From Caballeronia sordidicola (lineage in GTDB: Bacteria; Pseudomonadota; Gammaproteobacteria; Burkholderiales; Burkholderiaceae): DNA of 38,754 nucleotides. Where the stretch lies: positions 1 to 38,754 of the forward strand of contig NZ_MTHB01000090.1 in NCBI RefSeq assembly GCF_002220365.1, in the 5' to 3' direction. A program made the position numbers and the translations under genes. The notes beneath the pieces are model-generated. The model saw nothing but the letters and a program-made list of their open reading frames with translations. It was not told the origin of the DNA and made no database searches. Position 1 is the stretch's first letter. The number at the start of each line of letters is the position of its first letter. Shown piece by piece: positions 18,785-28,649 of this stretch.

Positions 18785-19816
18785 ATGAACACGGCCACCC
18801 AGGGTTCTGCCGAAAGCAGCGTGCCGGACAGACAACCGGCGTCTTCGCGCTACGGTTTTCTCAAAGGCAATCCGCAGCTTACGAAGAATGGCGAACTCAA
18901 GCATCTGCTCACCATAGAAGGACTGCCGCGCGCGATCGTCACGCATATTCTCGATACCGCCGAACAGTTCGTCAGCGTGACGGATCGCGAGATCAAGAAA
19001 GTGCCGCTGCTGCGCGGCAAGTCAGTTTTCAACTTGTTCTTCGAGAACTCCACGCGCACCCGGACCACGTTCGAGATTGCCGCGAAGCGCCTCTCGGCAG
19101 ACGTCATCAACCTGAATATCAATGCGTCGTCCACGAGCAAGGGCGAGTCGCTGCTCGACACCATCAACAACCTCTCGGCCATGCACGCGGACATGTTTGT
19201 CGTGCGTCATGCGTCGAGCGGTGCGCCGTATCTGATTGCCGAGCATTGCGCGCCGCACGTGCACGTGATCAATGCCGGCGACGGGCGTCATGCACACCCC
19301 ACGCAGGGTTTGCTCGACATGTACACCATCCGCCATTACAAGAAAGATTTCAGGAATCTGCGCGTGGCGATTGTTGGCGACATTTTGCATTCGCGTGTCG
19401 CCCGTTCGGATATTCACGCGCTGACCACGCTCGGCGTGCCGGAAGTGCGCGCGATTGGCCCGCGTACCTTGCTGCCAGGCAATCTGAACGAAATGGGCGT
19501 GCACGTGTATCACAACCTCGACGAAGGCTTGAAGGGCGTCGATGTGATCATCATGCTGCGCTTGCAGAACGAGCGTATGAGCGGTGCGTTGCTGCCCTCG
19601 GCGCAAGAGTATTTCAAGTCCTGGGGACTCACGCCGGAGCGTCTCGCGCTGGCTGCGCCCGACGCTATCGTGATGCATCCCGGACCGATGAATCGCGGCG
19701 TGGAAATCGATTCGCAAGTGGCCGACGGCCCGCAATCGGTGATCCTCAACCAGGTTACCTTCGGAATTGCCGTGCGCATGGCGGTAATGGGCATCGTTGC
19801 CGGAAATCACGACTAA
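18785..19816 (+). CDS. pyrB: Aspartate carbamoyltransferase catalytic subunit
   Basis: A 343-residue protein that joins carbamoyl phosphate and aspartate, the committed step of pyrimidine synthesis. The carbamoyl phosphate motif is [13 protein letters not shown] (85-97), followed by the mobile loop [14 protein letters not shown] (113-126) and [10 protein letters not shown] (165-174). The aspartate domain holds MLRLQNERM and a closing [13 protein letters not shown]. The extended N-terminus (about 25 residues before [10 protein letters not shown]) is typical of the ATCase class that pairs with a PyrC' protein rather than with PyrI. Consistent with this, no pyrI is present and a dihydroorotase-like gene follows after four bases. 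Confidence 0.97.
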   Translation: MNTATQGSAESSVPDRQPASSRYGFLKGNPQLTKNGELKHLLTIEGLPRAIVTHILDTAEQFVSVTDREIKKVPLLRGKSVFNLFFENSTRTRTTFEIAAKRLSADVINLNINASSTSKGESLLDTINNLSAMHADMFVVRHASSGAPYLIAEHCAPHVHVINAGDGRHAHPTQGLLDMYTIRHYKKDFRNLRVAIVGDILHSRVARSDIHALTTLGVPEVRAIGPRTLLPGNLNEMGVHVYHNLDEGLKGVDVIIMLRLQNERMSGALLPSAQEYFKSWGLTPERLALAAPDAIVMHPGPMNRGVEIDSQVADGPQSVILNQVTFGIAVRMAVMGIVAGNHD

Positions 19817-19820
19817 CACC

Positions 19821-21101
19821 ATGAAGATCCAAATTCAGGGCGGCACGCTCATTGACCCGGCTGCGGGTACCGAAAGCCAGGCCGATGTGTTTATCGCGGC
19901 GGGGAAGATCGTCGCTATTGGCGATGCTCCCGCCGATTTCAACGCGGCCCGGGTGATCGATGCAAAAGGAATGGCCCTCGCGCCGGGTTTTGTCGACTTA
20001 AGCGCGCGGTTGCGCGAGCCGGGTTTTGAACACAAGGCCACGCTCGAGTCCGAAATGGCGGCGGCGGCTGCCGGTGGCGTGACCAGTCTCGTCTGTCCGC
20101 CCGATACCGATCCCGTTCTCGATGAGCCGGGTCTTGTCGAAATGCTCAAGTTTCGCGCGCAGAAGCTGCATCAGGCGCACGTGTATCCGCTCGGCGCGTT
20201 GACGGTCGGGCTCAAGGGCCAGGCGATCACCGAGATGGTCGAGCTGACCGAGTCGGGCTGCATCGGCTTCTCGCAGGCGGATACGCCGATTGTTAATACA
20301 CGCACGCTGTTGCGCGCGCTGCAATATGCGACCACGTACGGGTATGCCGTGTGGCTGCGTCCGCAGGACTCTTATATGGCGAGCGGCGGCGTGGCGGCGA
20401 GTGGCGCGGTGGCGTCGCGTCTGGGGTTGTCGGGCGTGCCGGTGTCGGCGGAAACCATCGCGCTGCATACTATTTTCGAGTTGGTGCGGGTGTCGGGCGC
20501 GCGGGTGCACTTGTCGCATTTGTCGTCGGCGGCGGGCGTTGCGCTTGTGCGCGAGGCGAAGGCCGAGGGCTTGCCCGTGACCTGTGACGTGACCATCAAT
20601 CACGTGCATCTGACCGATATGGACATCGGCTATTTCAACTCGCAATTTCGCCTCGATCCGCCGTTGCGCTCGCAGCGTGACCGTGACGCGATTCGCGCGG
20701 GGCTGGCGGATGGCACCATCGATGCAATCTGCTCCGATCACACCCCGCTCGACGACGATGAAAAACTGCTGCCCTTCGCGGAGGCCACGCCGGGCGCGAC
20801 CGGGCTGGAACTGTTGCTGTCGCTGACGGTGAAATGGGCGCGTGAGGCGCGCGTGCCGCTGGCGAAGGCGCTTACGCGTATCACGTCTGCGCCGGCTGGC
20901 GTGCTCAAGCTGAACGCGGGGCGTATTGCCGTGGGCGAAATAGCTGATCTCTGTCTCTTCGATCCCGCCGCCGATTGGCTCGTCGAGCCCGCCAAGCTCA
21001 AGAGCCAGGGGCACAACTCGCCGTTCCTCGGTTATGAATTGCCGGCGCGTGTACTTATGACGCTTGTGTCGGGGCATATTGCCTATGAAAGCAGGCTATG
21101 A
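19821..21101 (+). CDS. Dihydroorotase-like PyrC', apparently non-catalytic
   Basis: A 426-residue amidohydrolase-fold protein aligned to type I dihydroorotases. Active enzymes have a DxHxHxREPG metal motif; here the same place reads DLSARLREPG (59-68), so both histidines are lost (S61, R63). The later HxED-like motif is LRPQDS (about 179-184) and the DHAPH motif is DHTPL (306-310), removing further ligands. This is the pattern of the inactive PyrC' subunit that, in Pseudomonas, holds PyrB together as a dodecamer. The tight spacing to pyrB (four bases) supports a structural partner. An active dihydroorotase must then be encoded elsewhere. The ATG at 19821 is the family-like start. Confidence 0.93.
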   Translation: MKIQIQGGTLIDPAAGTESQADVFIAAGKIVAIGDAPADFNAARVIDAKGMALAPGFVDLSARLREPGFEHKATLESEMAAAAAGGVTSLVCPPDTDPVLDEPGLVEMLKFRAQKLHQAHVYPLGALTVGLKGQAITEMVELTESGCIGFSQADTPIVNTRTLLRALQYATTYGYAVWLRPQDSYMASGGVAASGAVASRLGLSGVPVSAETIALHTIFELVRVSGARVHLSHLSSAAGVALVREAKAEGLPVTCDVTINHVHLTDMDIGYFNSQFRLDPPLRSQRDRDAIRAGLADGTIDAICSDHTPLDDDEKLLPFAEATPGATGLELLLSLTVKWAREARVPLAKALTRITSAPAGVLKLNAGRIAVGEIADLCLFDPAADWLVEPAKLKSQGHNSPFLGYELPARVLMTLVSGHIAYESRL

Positions 21102-21123
21102 AGCACGCTGACCGGTCCTGACC

Positions 21124-21933
21124 ATGTTCGCTTTCCGCAAAGCACGGATTTTTGGGCATCTGCTTCACGGGATGTGGACGGTCGCCACGCGTTTCCCCAA
21201 CGCGACGCCGCAGGTGCGCATGGAGCTGAATCGCCTCTGGTCGATCGAGATGTTGCGTCGATGCGGGATGAAGCTTGTCGTGCACAACGATCAGGCGCGG
21301 CTCGATAGCGGCGCACTGGTGGTCGGCAACCACGTGTCGTGGATCGATATCTACGTGGTCAACGCATGGCGGCCGACGCCGTTTGTGTCGAAGGCTGAGG
21401 TTCGCCAATGGCCGCTGGTCGGCTGGCTCGCGCAGCAGCTCGACACGGTGTTTCTTCAGCGGGAAAAACGTAGCGATGCGAAACGCATCATGCATGAGCT
21501 GTCGCAGCGGCTGGTGCGCGGCGAGCTGATGTGCGTGTTTCCGGAAGGGACGACGTCGCTTGGGCACGACTTGCTGCCGTTTCACTCCAACCTGTTTCAG
21601 GCGGCTGTGTTGGCGTCTTGCCCGGTGCAGCCGATCTGCCTGATGTACGAAGACGCGAACGGACGGCAGGCGGAAGCACCGGCTTATATCGATGACCTGA
21701 CGTTGGCGTTCACGCTAAACGCGATGCTCCGCGATACGCCGCTGACGGCGCATCTTTACGTCTGCGATGCGATCGAGCCGGGTGCCGACAGGCGCGTGCT
21801 GGCGAAGCAAGCGCAGGCGTCGGTAGATGCGGCATTGCGGCGGATGCAGACGGGGCTGAGGGCGCCAGTGGCAGTCGTTAGCGACGACGCGGCGGCGGTT
21901 GCCGAGTTCGAGGCGCTGACGCCGCCGCAGTGA
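21124..21933 (+). CDS. plsC: 1-acyl-sn-glycerol-3-phosphate acyltransferase
   Basis: A 269-residue membrane-associated acyltransferase that turns lysophosphatidic acid into phosphatidic acid. The catalytic HX4D motif is NHVSWID (H70, D75), the acceptor motif is FVSKAEVRQWPLVGW (87-101), and FPEGTTS (139-145) binds phosphate. The N-terminus has one short hydrophobic helix region. A 60-residue C-terminal part after the catalytic core is less conserved. It follows pyrC' by 22 bases and is the last gene of the operon; it faces apaH with three bases between the stops. Confidence 0.92.
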   Translation: MFAFRKARIFGHLLHGMWTVATRFPNATPQVRMELNRLWSIEMLRRCGMKLVVHNDQARLDSGALVVGNHVSWIDIYVVNAWRPTPFVSKAEVRQWPLVGWLAQQLDTVFLQREKRSDAKRIMHELSQRLVRGELMCVFPEGTTSLGHDLLPFHSNLFQAAVLASCPVQPICLMYEDANGRQAEAPAYIDDLTLAFTLNAMLRDTPLTAHLYVCDAIEPGADRRVLAKQAQASVDAALRRMQTGLRAPVAVVSDDAAAVAEFEALTPPQ

Positions 21934-21936
21934 GCA

Positions 21937-22791
21937 TCATTCCATTGTTGCGCGGCAGTTCGAGCATTCGACCTGTGTCACGGTACGTTCGGCCGGATTG
22001 CTAGCAAGGCTCACCGCTGTGAGCTCTTCTCCCCAGACGCAACCTGAATCGAGGCCGATGACGTTATCGCGAATGATCAGGCCGAGCGCAGCCCAATGGC
22101 CGAACACAACGGTGACATCCGCAGTTGCCCGAGAAGGCACATCGAACCACGGCATGCAGCCCGGAGGCGCGGAGTCCACGCCTGCGCTCGACGAGAAGTC
22201 CATCACGCCGTCGGCGGAACAGAAGCGCATGCGGGTCAACGCATTGCATACCACGCGCAACCGGTCGCTGCCCTTGAGCTTGGGTTTCCATCTATTCGGC
22301 TCGTTGCCGTACAGGCTCGCCAGCGTGTCCTTCCAGTCCGGCGCACGCAGTGCGCGCTGGAATTCATCGGCTAGTTCGAGCGTCAATGCGACGTCCCATT
22401 GCGGCAACACGCCCGCATGAACCATCAGCATGCCCTGATCGAAATGCGCGATCGGGCGATGGCGGACCCAGTCGAGCAGATCGGCGGCGTCGGGGGCGGC
22501 CAGGATGTCGTCGATGGTGTCGCCTTTTTTCGACTTCCGAATTCCCGCCGATACCGACAGCAAATGCAAGTCATGATTGCCGAGGATGGTGACTGCGCGG
22601 TCCCCCAGGGCGATCAGGTCGCGCAATGTGCCGAGCGAGTCGGGACCGCGATTGATGATGTCGCCCGCGAACCAGAGCGGCGTTGCCTCGCTCGGCGCGG
22701 CCTTGGTCAGCAGGCGCTGGAACTCTTGGCGGCAACCCTGGATATCGCCGAAGGCGAGCGGAACGGGGTGTTGGGCAGGTGAAGGAAACAT
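21937..22791 (-). CDS. apaH: Symmetrical bis(5'-nucleosyl)-tetraphosphatase
   Basis: A 284-residue metallophosphatase that splits Ap4A into two ADP. The metal motifs are FGDIQGC (14-20), GDIINRGPDS (43-52) and GNHD (71-74), with later histidines in MVHAGVLPQW and VVFGHWAALG. ALGLIIRDNVIGLDSGCVWG near the end is a family hallmark. Length is normal. In Burkholderia, apaH commonly marks one border of the O-antigen gene cluster, which is what follows here. Its leader (22792-23479) separates it from gmd on the other strand. Confidence 0.95.
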   Translation of the reverse strand: MFPSPAQHPVPLAFGDIQGCRQEFQRLLTKAAPSEATPLWFAGDIINRGPDSLGTLRDLIALGDRAVTILGNHDLHLLSVSAGIRKSKKGDTIDDILAAPDAADLLDWVRHRPIAHFDQGMLMVHAGVLPQWDVALTLELADEFQRALRAPDWKDTLASLYGNEPNRWKPKLKGSDRLRVVCNALTRMRFCSADGVMDFSSSAGVDSAPPGCMPWFDVPSRATADVTVVFGHWAALGLIIRDNVIGLDSGCVWGEELTAVSLASNPAERTVTQVECSNCRATME

Positions 22792-23479
22792 AAAGGAGGC
22801 GATCGGCTACAAAAAAATGGGTGGGCGCCACGCGGGGCATTGCCGGCAAAGGCGCCAGCGGTGAATCAGGCCTGCTCGGTGAGGCCTGCCTCAGAAGCGT
22901 CTGGTCCATCGCGCATATTAACTGACAACCTTCGATATGGCTTCCGGCTTCCGGCGCCCCTGCTTGGTCACCGCTTGACCGAGGGTGCGCCTTTCCTGGA
23001 AAGCCGAAACGTGATTTAACGCTGTCAACTAATTTTTTGATGTTGAATACTTTTTGACAACAAGTGGCTTGGGCAAACAGCAACATGTCTGCACCGAGTC
23101 ATTTTTTATCGCTTTTTCGTTCTCTACAATCAGCACGTCTGAACTGCCGGCTGGACTTTGACGGGCGTGCCTGCCTCGACGGCCGATTCGTGCGTATTAA
23201 TCATCTGATTGTAAGTTTGGAGAGTTATCTTCTCATCGAGGGGCCAGTGTTGGGGATCGATTGCCTCCTCGTTTGCTCGCCAGATGTCAGCTTTTGCTAA
23301 ATGCAGCAGAAACCGGCAGCGATTCGATCTTCGCCTGCCTGCCAATCAGGGTGCCACGCGTCTTAGTTTTGGCGGATGGGTGATGAGACGGGTCGGATAC
23401 ACTTCTTCATATTGTTAAGGGTTCTCCCTATTTCGCGGGCCGACAGGTGGCGCGATGGATCTAGAAAAAGGAGCTGGAA
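22792..23479. other. 688-base divergent region between apaH and gmd
   Basis: No convincing gene. Open frames on both strands at 23064-23345 (78 and 71 codons) lack motifs and good ribosome-binding sites. The part around 23010-23070 is A/T-rich with TTGAC-like words on both strands. I did not find the JUMPstart/ops element common before enterobacterial O-antigen genes. Confidence 0.5.
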
Positions 23480-24514
23480 TTGACGAGCGCAGTGATCACG
23501 GGCGTTACCGGACAAGATGGGGCCTATCTCACGCAGTTATTGCTTGAAAAGGGTTATGACGTTCACGGCACCTATAGGCGCACGAGCTCGGTCAATTTTT
23601 GGAGAATGAACGAGCTGGGGCTGTTGAATCATCCGAGGCTCAATCTGGTCGAGCATGACCTGACCGACCTGGGTGCGTCCATTCGCCTGATCGAGAAGGC
23701 CAAGCCGCAGGAGATTTACAACCTCGCGGCGCAAAGCTTCGTGGGCGTGTCGTTCGAGCAGCCCGCCACAACGGCCGAAATCACCGGCGTTGGCGCGTTG
23801 AATGTGTTGGAAGCTATCCGCACGGTCGACCGGTCTATCCGCTTTTATCAGGCGTCGACCTCCGAAATGTTCGGCAAGGTTCAGGCCATTCCGCAGAAGG
23901 AAGACACGCCGTTCTATCCGCGTAGTCCTTACGGTGTAGCCAAGTTGTACGCCCACTGGATCACGATCAACTATCGTGAGTCTTACGACATCTTCGGCTC
24001 CAGCGGCATTTTGTTTAATCACGAGTCACCGCTGCGGGGCCGGGAGTTCGTGACGCGCAAGATCACCGATTCAGTTTCCAAGTTGTCGCTCGGGCTGCTT
24101 GACGTGCTCGAACTGGGAAATCTGGACGCAAAACGCGACTGGGGTTTCGCGAAGGAATACGTGGACGGCATGTACCGGATGTTGCAGGCACCCGAACCCG
24201 ACACCTTCGTGCTTGCCACCAATCGTACTGAAACCGTTCGTGACTTCGTGACGATGGCGTTCAAGGCCGTCGACGTCGAGCTGAGCTGGCGTGGAACGGC
24301 AGAGAAGGAAGAGGGCGTCGATACCAGCAGCGGCAAGGTGCTGGTCCGGGTGAACCCGAAATTTCATCGGCCGGCCGAGGTCGAACTCTTGATTGGCGAT
24401 CCGACCAAGGCAAAGGAAAAGCTTGGTTGGGAACCCAACACGACGCTTGAGCAGCTATGCAAGATGATGGTGGACGAAGACTTGCAACGTAACAAGACGG
24501 GATTCTTGTTCTAA
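23480..24514 (+). CDS. gmd: GDP-mannose 4,6-dehydratase
   Basis: A 344-residue extended SDR that converts GDP-D-mannose to GDP-4-keto-6-deoxymannose, the precursor of GDP-fucose, GDP-D-rhamnose and GDP-6-deoxytalose. NADP binding: [13 protein letters not shown] (5-17) and the YRRTSS block. Catalytic residues: T127, S128-E129 in STSEMFG, and Y151/K155 in [23 protein letters not shown] is the typical substrate-binding stretch. The start is a TTG at 23480 with AAAGGAG ten bases upstream; there is no ATG nearby that keeps the Rossmann motif. It stands alone, with tandem hairpins after it, 630 bases before the rmlBDAC genes. Confidence 0.95.
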   Translation: MTSAVITGVTGQDGAYLTQLLLEKGYDVHGTYRRTSSVNFWRMNELGLLNHPRLNLVEHDLTDLGASIRLIEKAKPQEIYNLAAQSFVGVSFEQPATTAEITGVGALNVLEAIRTVDRSIRFYQASTSEMFGKVQAIPQKEDTPFYPRSPYGVAKLYAHWITINYRESYDIFGSSGILFNHESPLRGREFVTRKITDSVSKLSLGLLDVLELGNLDAKRDWGFAKEYVDGMYRMLQAPEPDTFVLATNRTETVRDFVTMAFKAVDVELSWRGTAEKEEGVDTSSGKVLVRVNPKFHRPAEVELLIGDPTKAKEKLGWEPNTTLEQLCKMMVDEDLQRNKTGFLF

Positions 24515-25148
24515 GAAGCAAATGGTCGACGCGACGCGTTTCGCCGCCGCGTCGACCCTGACGGGCCCTGTGACGTGACGATTTCAGGGCCCTTTCAGGA
24601 TCCAGTTAGTCATCGTAGTTCGCCTTCACGTCGAGTCGTCGCAAACTCCCCCTTTGTTCAACTTGCTCAATTTTCTCGCAGATCGGGCGCAATAATTGCG
24701 CCTATGTTTAGGCATACTCTTATAGCTTACTCGTTTCAGTATTCAAGTAATTTCATGATGCTTGGCGATTATCTTTAGTCACGACATGTGGGTCGATTTT
24801 GTATCTTTCACGTAAGAGTTTTCTTTAGATATTTCATCGATCGGTTGCGAGCTTCGCAGACGGTCCGAGCTGCCGGAGTGAACTGCAGCTTTCGTTAAGC
24901 TGACACACCGGCTCGCCGGATGAACAGGATCAAATTTGGGGTGTACTAACTGCCGTTGGGGAGTTCTTAACCCTTGACCAGCATAGGTCAGGCATTTAGC
25001 AAGGTTCGCTGTGATATCGTGTCGCCTACCGACTACGACGTGGTGCACGTCGATCTCTGAGGAGATCCGCACGTTTTGAGACTTGACGTTCACCGGCGAT
25101 GGTCGCGGCAAGCTTTGTATTGATAATCAACTTTTCTGAATAAATTCA
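24515..25148. other. 634-base region between gmd and rmlB
   Basis: Begins with two hairpins (24524-24595), then becomes A/T-rich. A 7-bp hairpin (24686-24692 with 24696-24702) is weak. A minus-strand frame at 24779-25111 (110 codons) has no motif I can recognise. The last 40 bases before rmlB are very A/T-rich and probably hold the promoter of the rml operon, but no clear -35/-10 pair stands out. A remnant of a lost gene is possible. Confidence 0.45.
24524..24595 (+). terminator. Tandem hairpins after gmd
   Basis: First stem: 24524-24533 with 24548-24557 (10 bp, GGTCGACGCG). Second stem: GGGCCCTG (24563-24570) with CAGGGCCC (24585-24592), then TTT. Both have 14-base loops. They begin 10 bases after the gmd stop and suggest that gmd is a separate transcription unit. 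Confidence 0.6.
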
Positions 25149-26204
25149 ATGATATTAGTTACGGGCGGCGCTGGCTTTATTGGAGCCAATTTCATTCTTG
25201 ACTGGCTACGTACGTCGGACGAGCCGGTTTTAAATGTAGACAAGCTCACATATGCCGGTAATCTCCAGACGCTTCAGTCGTTGCGGGACAACCCAGGGCA
25301 TGTCTTTGCGCAAGTCGATATTTGCGACCGAGCTGCGCTCGATGCGTTGCTGAAGCAGCATGCGCCGCGCGCAGTGCTCCACTTCGCTGCGGAAAGTCAC
25401 GTCGACCGGTCGATTCATGGTCCAGCGGACTTCGTGCAAACAAATATGGTGGGGACCTTCACGCTGCTTGAAGCGGTTCGTTCGTATCTGCAAACGTTGA
25501 GCGATGAGGGCCGAGCCCAGTTCCGGTTCCTGCATGTGTCGACCGATGAAGTGTACGGCTCGTTGTCGGCCACTGATCCGCAGTTCTCCGAGACCACGCC
25601 GTATGCGCCGAATAGCCCGTATGCCGCGACGAAGGCCGGGTCGGATCATCTGGTTCGTGCCTACCACCATACCTACGGTTTGCAGACGCTCACCACGAAT
25701 TGCTCGAATAACTACGGCCCCTATCAATTCCCGGAAAAGCTGATTCCGCTGATGATTGCGAACGCGCTTGCCGGCAAACCGCTGCCTGTTTATGGCGATG
25801 GTCAGAATGTACGTGACTGGCTGTATGTGGGTGACCATTGCAGCGCAATCCGCGAAGTGCTTCAGAGCGGCAAACCCGGCGAGACGTACAACATTGGCGG
25901 CTGGAACGAGAAGAAGAATCTCGATGTCGTGCATACGCTGTGCGACTTGCTCGACCGGCTCAAGCCGAAGGCGAGCGGTTCGTATCGTGACCAGATCGCG
26001 TACGTGACCGATCGCCCGGGCCATGATCGCCGTTATGCAATCGATGCGCGAAAGCTTGAACGCGAACTCGGCTGGAAACCGGCGGAGACCTTCGAGACGG
26101 GTCTTGCCAAGACGGTTCAGTGGTATCTCGACAATCAGGCGTGGTCTGATGAAGTCGCTTCGGGCGAGTACCGGAAATGGGTGGATTTGCACTATGGGCA
26201 ATGA
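25149..26204 (+). CDS. rmlB: dTDP-glucose 4,6-dehydratase
   Basis: A 351-residue extended SDR performing the second step of dTDP-L-rhamnose synthesis. NAD binding: [15 protein letters not shown] (1-15). Catalysis: STDEVYGSL (131-139; T132, D133, E134) and [12 protein letters not shown] (156-167; Y158, K162). The [20 protein letters not shown] stretch is a strong RmlB signature. The ATG at 25149 begins exactly at the Rossmann strand, with a poor ribosome-binding site in an A/T-rich leader. The last 11 bases overlap rmlD. Confidence 0.97.
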   Translation: MILVTGGAGFIGANFILDWLRTSDEPVLNVDKLTYAGNLQTLQSLRDNPGHVFAQVDICDRAALDALLKQHAPRAVLHFAAESHVDRSIHGPADFVQTNMVGTFTLLEAVRSYLQTLSDEGRAQFRFLHVSTDEVYGSLSATDPQFSETTPYAPNSPYAATKAGSDHLVRAYHHTYGLQTLTTNCSNNYGPYQFPEKLIPLMIANALAGKPLPVYGDGQNVRDWLYVGDHCSAIREVLQSGKPGETYNIGGWNEKKNLDVVHTLCDLLDRLKPKASGSYRDQIAYVTDRPGHDRRYAIDARKLERELGWKPAETFETGLAKTVQWYLDNQAWSDEVASGEYRKWVDLHYGQ

Positions 26205-27138
26205 CCGTGCCACGCCCGTAATCCTGGTGACCGGGTCCGACGGGCAAGTTGGCTTCGAGTTAATGCGCAGTCTTGCACATTTCGGTCAGGTCACCGGCTA
26301 CGATCGCGTTCAGCTGGACCTCGCCCGTCCAGGCGACGTGCGGGCGGCGGTTCGCTCTTTGCGACCCAAAGTCATTGTCAATGCGGGCGCTTATACAGCG
26401 GTCGACCGCGCCGAATCGGAACCGGAGCTTGCACACGCAACGAATGCCGAGGCGCCGCGAATCCTTGCGGAAGAAGCTGAGGCGCTCGGCGCGCTGCTCG
26501 TGCATTATTCGACGGACTATGTCTTCGACGGATTGAAGGAAGGTCCCTACGTTGAGACGGACGAGCCTAACCCGCTGTCCGTTTACGGGAGAACAAAGCT
26601 CGAAGGCGACCGGTATGTCGCGGCCGCAACGAGGAAGCACATTATTTTTCGAACTGCTTGGGCTTTCGGCGTCCACGGATCGAACTTCCCCAAGAGCATC
26701 ATTCGTGCGGCGCGCGAACGTTCTCAGCTTTCGGTCGTCGACGATCAGCTTGGTGCGCCTACTTCCGCGTCCCTGTTGGCAGATATCACCGCGCTGGTGG
26801 TGAGTCGTTATTTGCGGGGAGAAATTGCGCCTAAGGCCTACGGCCTTTATAACCTCACGGCGAGCGGGGAAACTACCCGCTTCGACTACGCGTATCACGT
26901 GCTGCATGCGGTATTGCGAGCAGGATTGAGCCTCGACGCGCGTCCGGAAAACATCAAACGAGTCAACACAGACCAGTATCCTTCAGCAGCGCCGCGTCCG
27001 CGGAACTCGCGCCTCGACACGACGAAATTGCAGCAAAGCTTCGGTCTGCACCTCCCCACTTGGGAGCAGGGCATTGACCACATGCTTGCTCAAATGGTCG
27101 ATGTACTACAAATTGCCGAGCGTGATGCTGCGGCCTGA
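26194..27138 (+). CDS. rmlD: dTDP-4-dehydrorhamnose reductase
   Basis: A 314-residue SDR catalysing the last step to dTDP-L-rhamnose. Start [20 protein letters not shown]; the motif [14 protein letters not shown] (63-76), STDYVFDG (106-113) and [11 protein letters not shown] (129-139; Y131, K135) are all family hallmarks. The ATG at 26194 lies inside the end of rmlB, so translation is likely coupled; a longer open frame begins at 26023 but only because it overlaps rmlB. The order rmlB-rmlD-rmlA-rmlC is that of enteric rfbBDAC rather than the rmlBACD order I recall for Burkholderia. Confidence 0.96.
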   Translation: MGNDRATPVILVTGSDGQVGFELMRSLAHFGQVTGYDRVQLDLARPGDVRAAVRSLRPKVIVNAGAYTAVDRAESEPELAHATNAEAPRILAEEAEALGALLVHYSTDYVFDGLKEGPYVETDEPNPLSVYGRTKLEGDRYVAAATRKHIIFRTAWAFGVHGSNFPKSIIRAARERSQLSVVDDQLGAPTSASLLADITALVVSRYLRGEIAPKAYGLYNLTASGETTRFDYAYHVLHAVLRAGLSLDARPENIKRVNTDQYPSAAPRPRNSRLDTTKLQQSFGLHLPTWEQGIDHMLAQMVDVLQIAERDAAA

Positions 27139-27165
27139 GTTCGAATCGAAAGGAGTACGTTACTT

Positions 27166-28047
27166 ATGACACGCAAAGGAATTATCCTTGCCGGTGGTTC
27201 CGGCACCCGGCTGTATCCGATCACGCGCTCTGTATCGAAGCAACTACTGCCCGTCTACGACAAGCCAATGATCTACTATCCCCTGGCGACGCTGATGCTT
27301 GCGGGGATTCGCGACATCCTTATCATCTCAACCGAAGAGGATACCCCGCGCTTCTCGCACATGCTAGGCGACGGGAGCAAGTGGGGTATTAACCTCACCT
27401 ACGCGGTACAACCATCTCCGGATGGACTGGCGCAGGCATTCATTATTGGCCGCGAATTCGTCGGCAATTCGCCGGTGACCCTGATCCTTGGGGACAACAT
27501 TTTTCACGGTCACGAACTCGTCGCTCAGCTTCAGCATGCAGCGGCTCGTGAGTCGGGCTCGACCGTTTTTGCGTATCACGTGCAGGACCCCGAGCGTTAT
27601 GGCGTCGTCGAGTTCGACAAGCAATTCCGCGCGCTATCGCTGGAAGAAAAGCCCCTAAAGCCGCGGTCTAATTACGCAGTGACCGGCCTTTATTTCTACG
27701 ATAACCAAGTATGCGATATAGCGCGTGATATTAAGCCCTCGGCGCGTGGCGAGCTCGAAATTACCGATGTCAATCAACGCTACCTCGATTTAGCGGAACT
27801 GAATGTGGAGATTATGGGGCGCGGTTATGCATGGTTGGATACAGGCACGCATGACTCGCTGCTCGAGGCTTCAACCTTCATCGCAACGCTGCAGCGGCGC
27901 CAGGGTTTGATGGTTGCGTGCCCCGAAGAAATTGCGTATCGCAGCAGTTGGATCACGGCGGATCAGGTCGCCGAACTGGCGAAGCCGTTGGCGAAAAACG
28001 GCTACGGAGCTTATTTGCTTCAGATTCTGTCGGAGACCGTGGCATGA
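27166..28047 (+). CDS. rmlA: Glucose-1-phosphate thymidylyltransferase
   Basis: A 293-residue nucleotidyltransferase making dTDP-glucose from glucose-1-phosphate and dTTP, the first and feedback-controlled step toward dTDP-rhamnose. The signature is [20 protein letters not shown] (5-24), followed by [16 protein letters not shown] (25-40); [10 protein letters not shown] and the closing [19 protein letters not shown] match RmlA throughout. The length fits the family (about 292). The ATG at 27166 follows AAAGGAG. Its stop overlaps the rmlC start (ATGA). Confidence 0.97.
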   Translation: MTRKGIILAGGSGTRLYPITRSVSKQLLPVYDKPMIYYPLATLMLAGIRDILIISTEEDTPRFSHMLGDGSKWGINLTYAVQPSPDGLAQAFIIGREFVGNSPVTLILGDNIFHGHELVAQLQHAAARESGSTVFAYHVQDPERYGVVEFDKQFRALSLEEKPLKPRSNYAVTGLYFYDNQVCDIARDIKPSARGELEITDVNQRYLDLAELNVEIMGRGYAWLDTGTHDSLLEASTFIATLQRRQGLMVACPEEIAYRSSWITADQVAELAKPLAKNGYGAYLLQILSETVA

Positions 28048-28595
28048 ACTTGACCGCCATTCCCACCGCGTTGCCCGGTGTACTGATTCTCGAGCCGAAG
28101 GTATTCGGCGATTCACGTGGATTTTTCTACGAAAGTTTTAATGCTCAGGCATTCGCTGAGGCGACGGGGTTGACACGCGCGTTCGTTCAAGACAATCACT
28201 CGCGTTCTGCTAGAAATGTCCTGCGTGGGTTGCACTATCAAATTAAGCATCCGCAGGGGAAATTGGTACGCGTGGTGTCGGGTGAGGTCTATGACGTCGC
28301 CGTCGATCTGCGTAAGAGCTCGCCGACCTTCGGCAAATGGATCGGCGTCAACTTATCTGCGGCAAACAACCGACAACTTTGGGTTCCCGAGGGCTTCGCG
28401 CACGGCTTCTGCGTAGTCTCAGAATATGCGGAATTTCTATACAAAACGACCGACTACTGGTATCCAGAATTCGAGCGCAGCCTGTTATGGAGCGACCCTG
28501 CTGTCGGCATTGAATGGCCGGCCGAGAACGCCCCTTTGCTTGCAAAAAAAGACGCCGAAGGTAAGTTGCTGGCGGAAGCGGACACCTTCGAATGA
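28044..28595 (+). CDS. rmlC: dTDP-4-dehydrorhamnose 3,5-epimerase
   Basis: A 183-residue cupin that epimerises C3 and C5 of the 4-keto-6-deoxyglucose nucleotide. [13 protein letters not shown] (21-33), the NVLRGLHYQ motif with the catalytic base H64, [20 protein letters not shown] (75-94), [10 protein letters not shown] (113-122) and [11 protein letters not shown] (131-141) are all as in RmlC. The ATG at 28044 overlaps the rmlA stop by four bases. A 54-base gap then leads to the exporter permease gene. Confidence 0.97.
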   Translation: MNLTAIPTALPGVLILEPKVFGDSRGFFYESFNAQAFAEATGLTRAFVQDNHSRSARNVLRGLHYQIKHPQGKLVRVVSGEVYDVAVDLRKSSPTFGKWIGVNLSAANNRQLWVPEGFAHGFCVVSEYAEFLYKTTDYWYPEFERSLLWSDPAVGIEWPAENAPLLAKKDAEGKLLAEADTFE

Positions 28596-28649
28596 GTGCA
28601 CCCAGCGATCGCCCAGTAACCAGCCTTCCCAATCATTTTGTTCCTACTA

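Noticed and set aside
19998..21077. 359-codon minus-strand open frame opposite the pyrC-like gene
   Set aside because: Arg/His-rich shadow with no motif; pyrC' is certain from its family pattern.
23064..23345. Two short overlapping open frames (78 codons plus, 71 codons minus) between apaH and gmd
   Set aside because: No ribosome-binding site, no motif, and the two overlap each other; treated as chance frames.
22792..23479. Search for a JUMPstart/ops element before the polysaccharide genes
   Set aside because: No GGCGGTAGC-type core found, so RfaH-type control is not supported.
24779..25111. 110-codon minus-strand frame between gmd and rmlB
   Set aside because: No recognisable motif or start signal; possible remnant but not supportable as a gene.
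25230..26213. 327-codon minus-strand open frame opposite rmlB
   Set aside because: Shadow of rmlB; no start signal and no recognisable domain.
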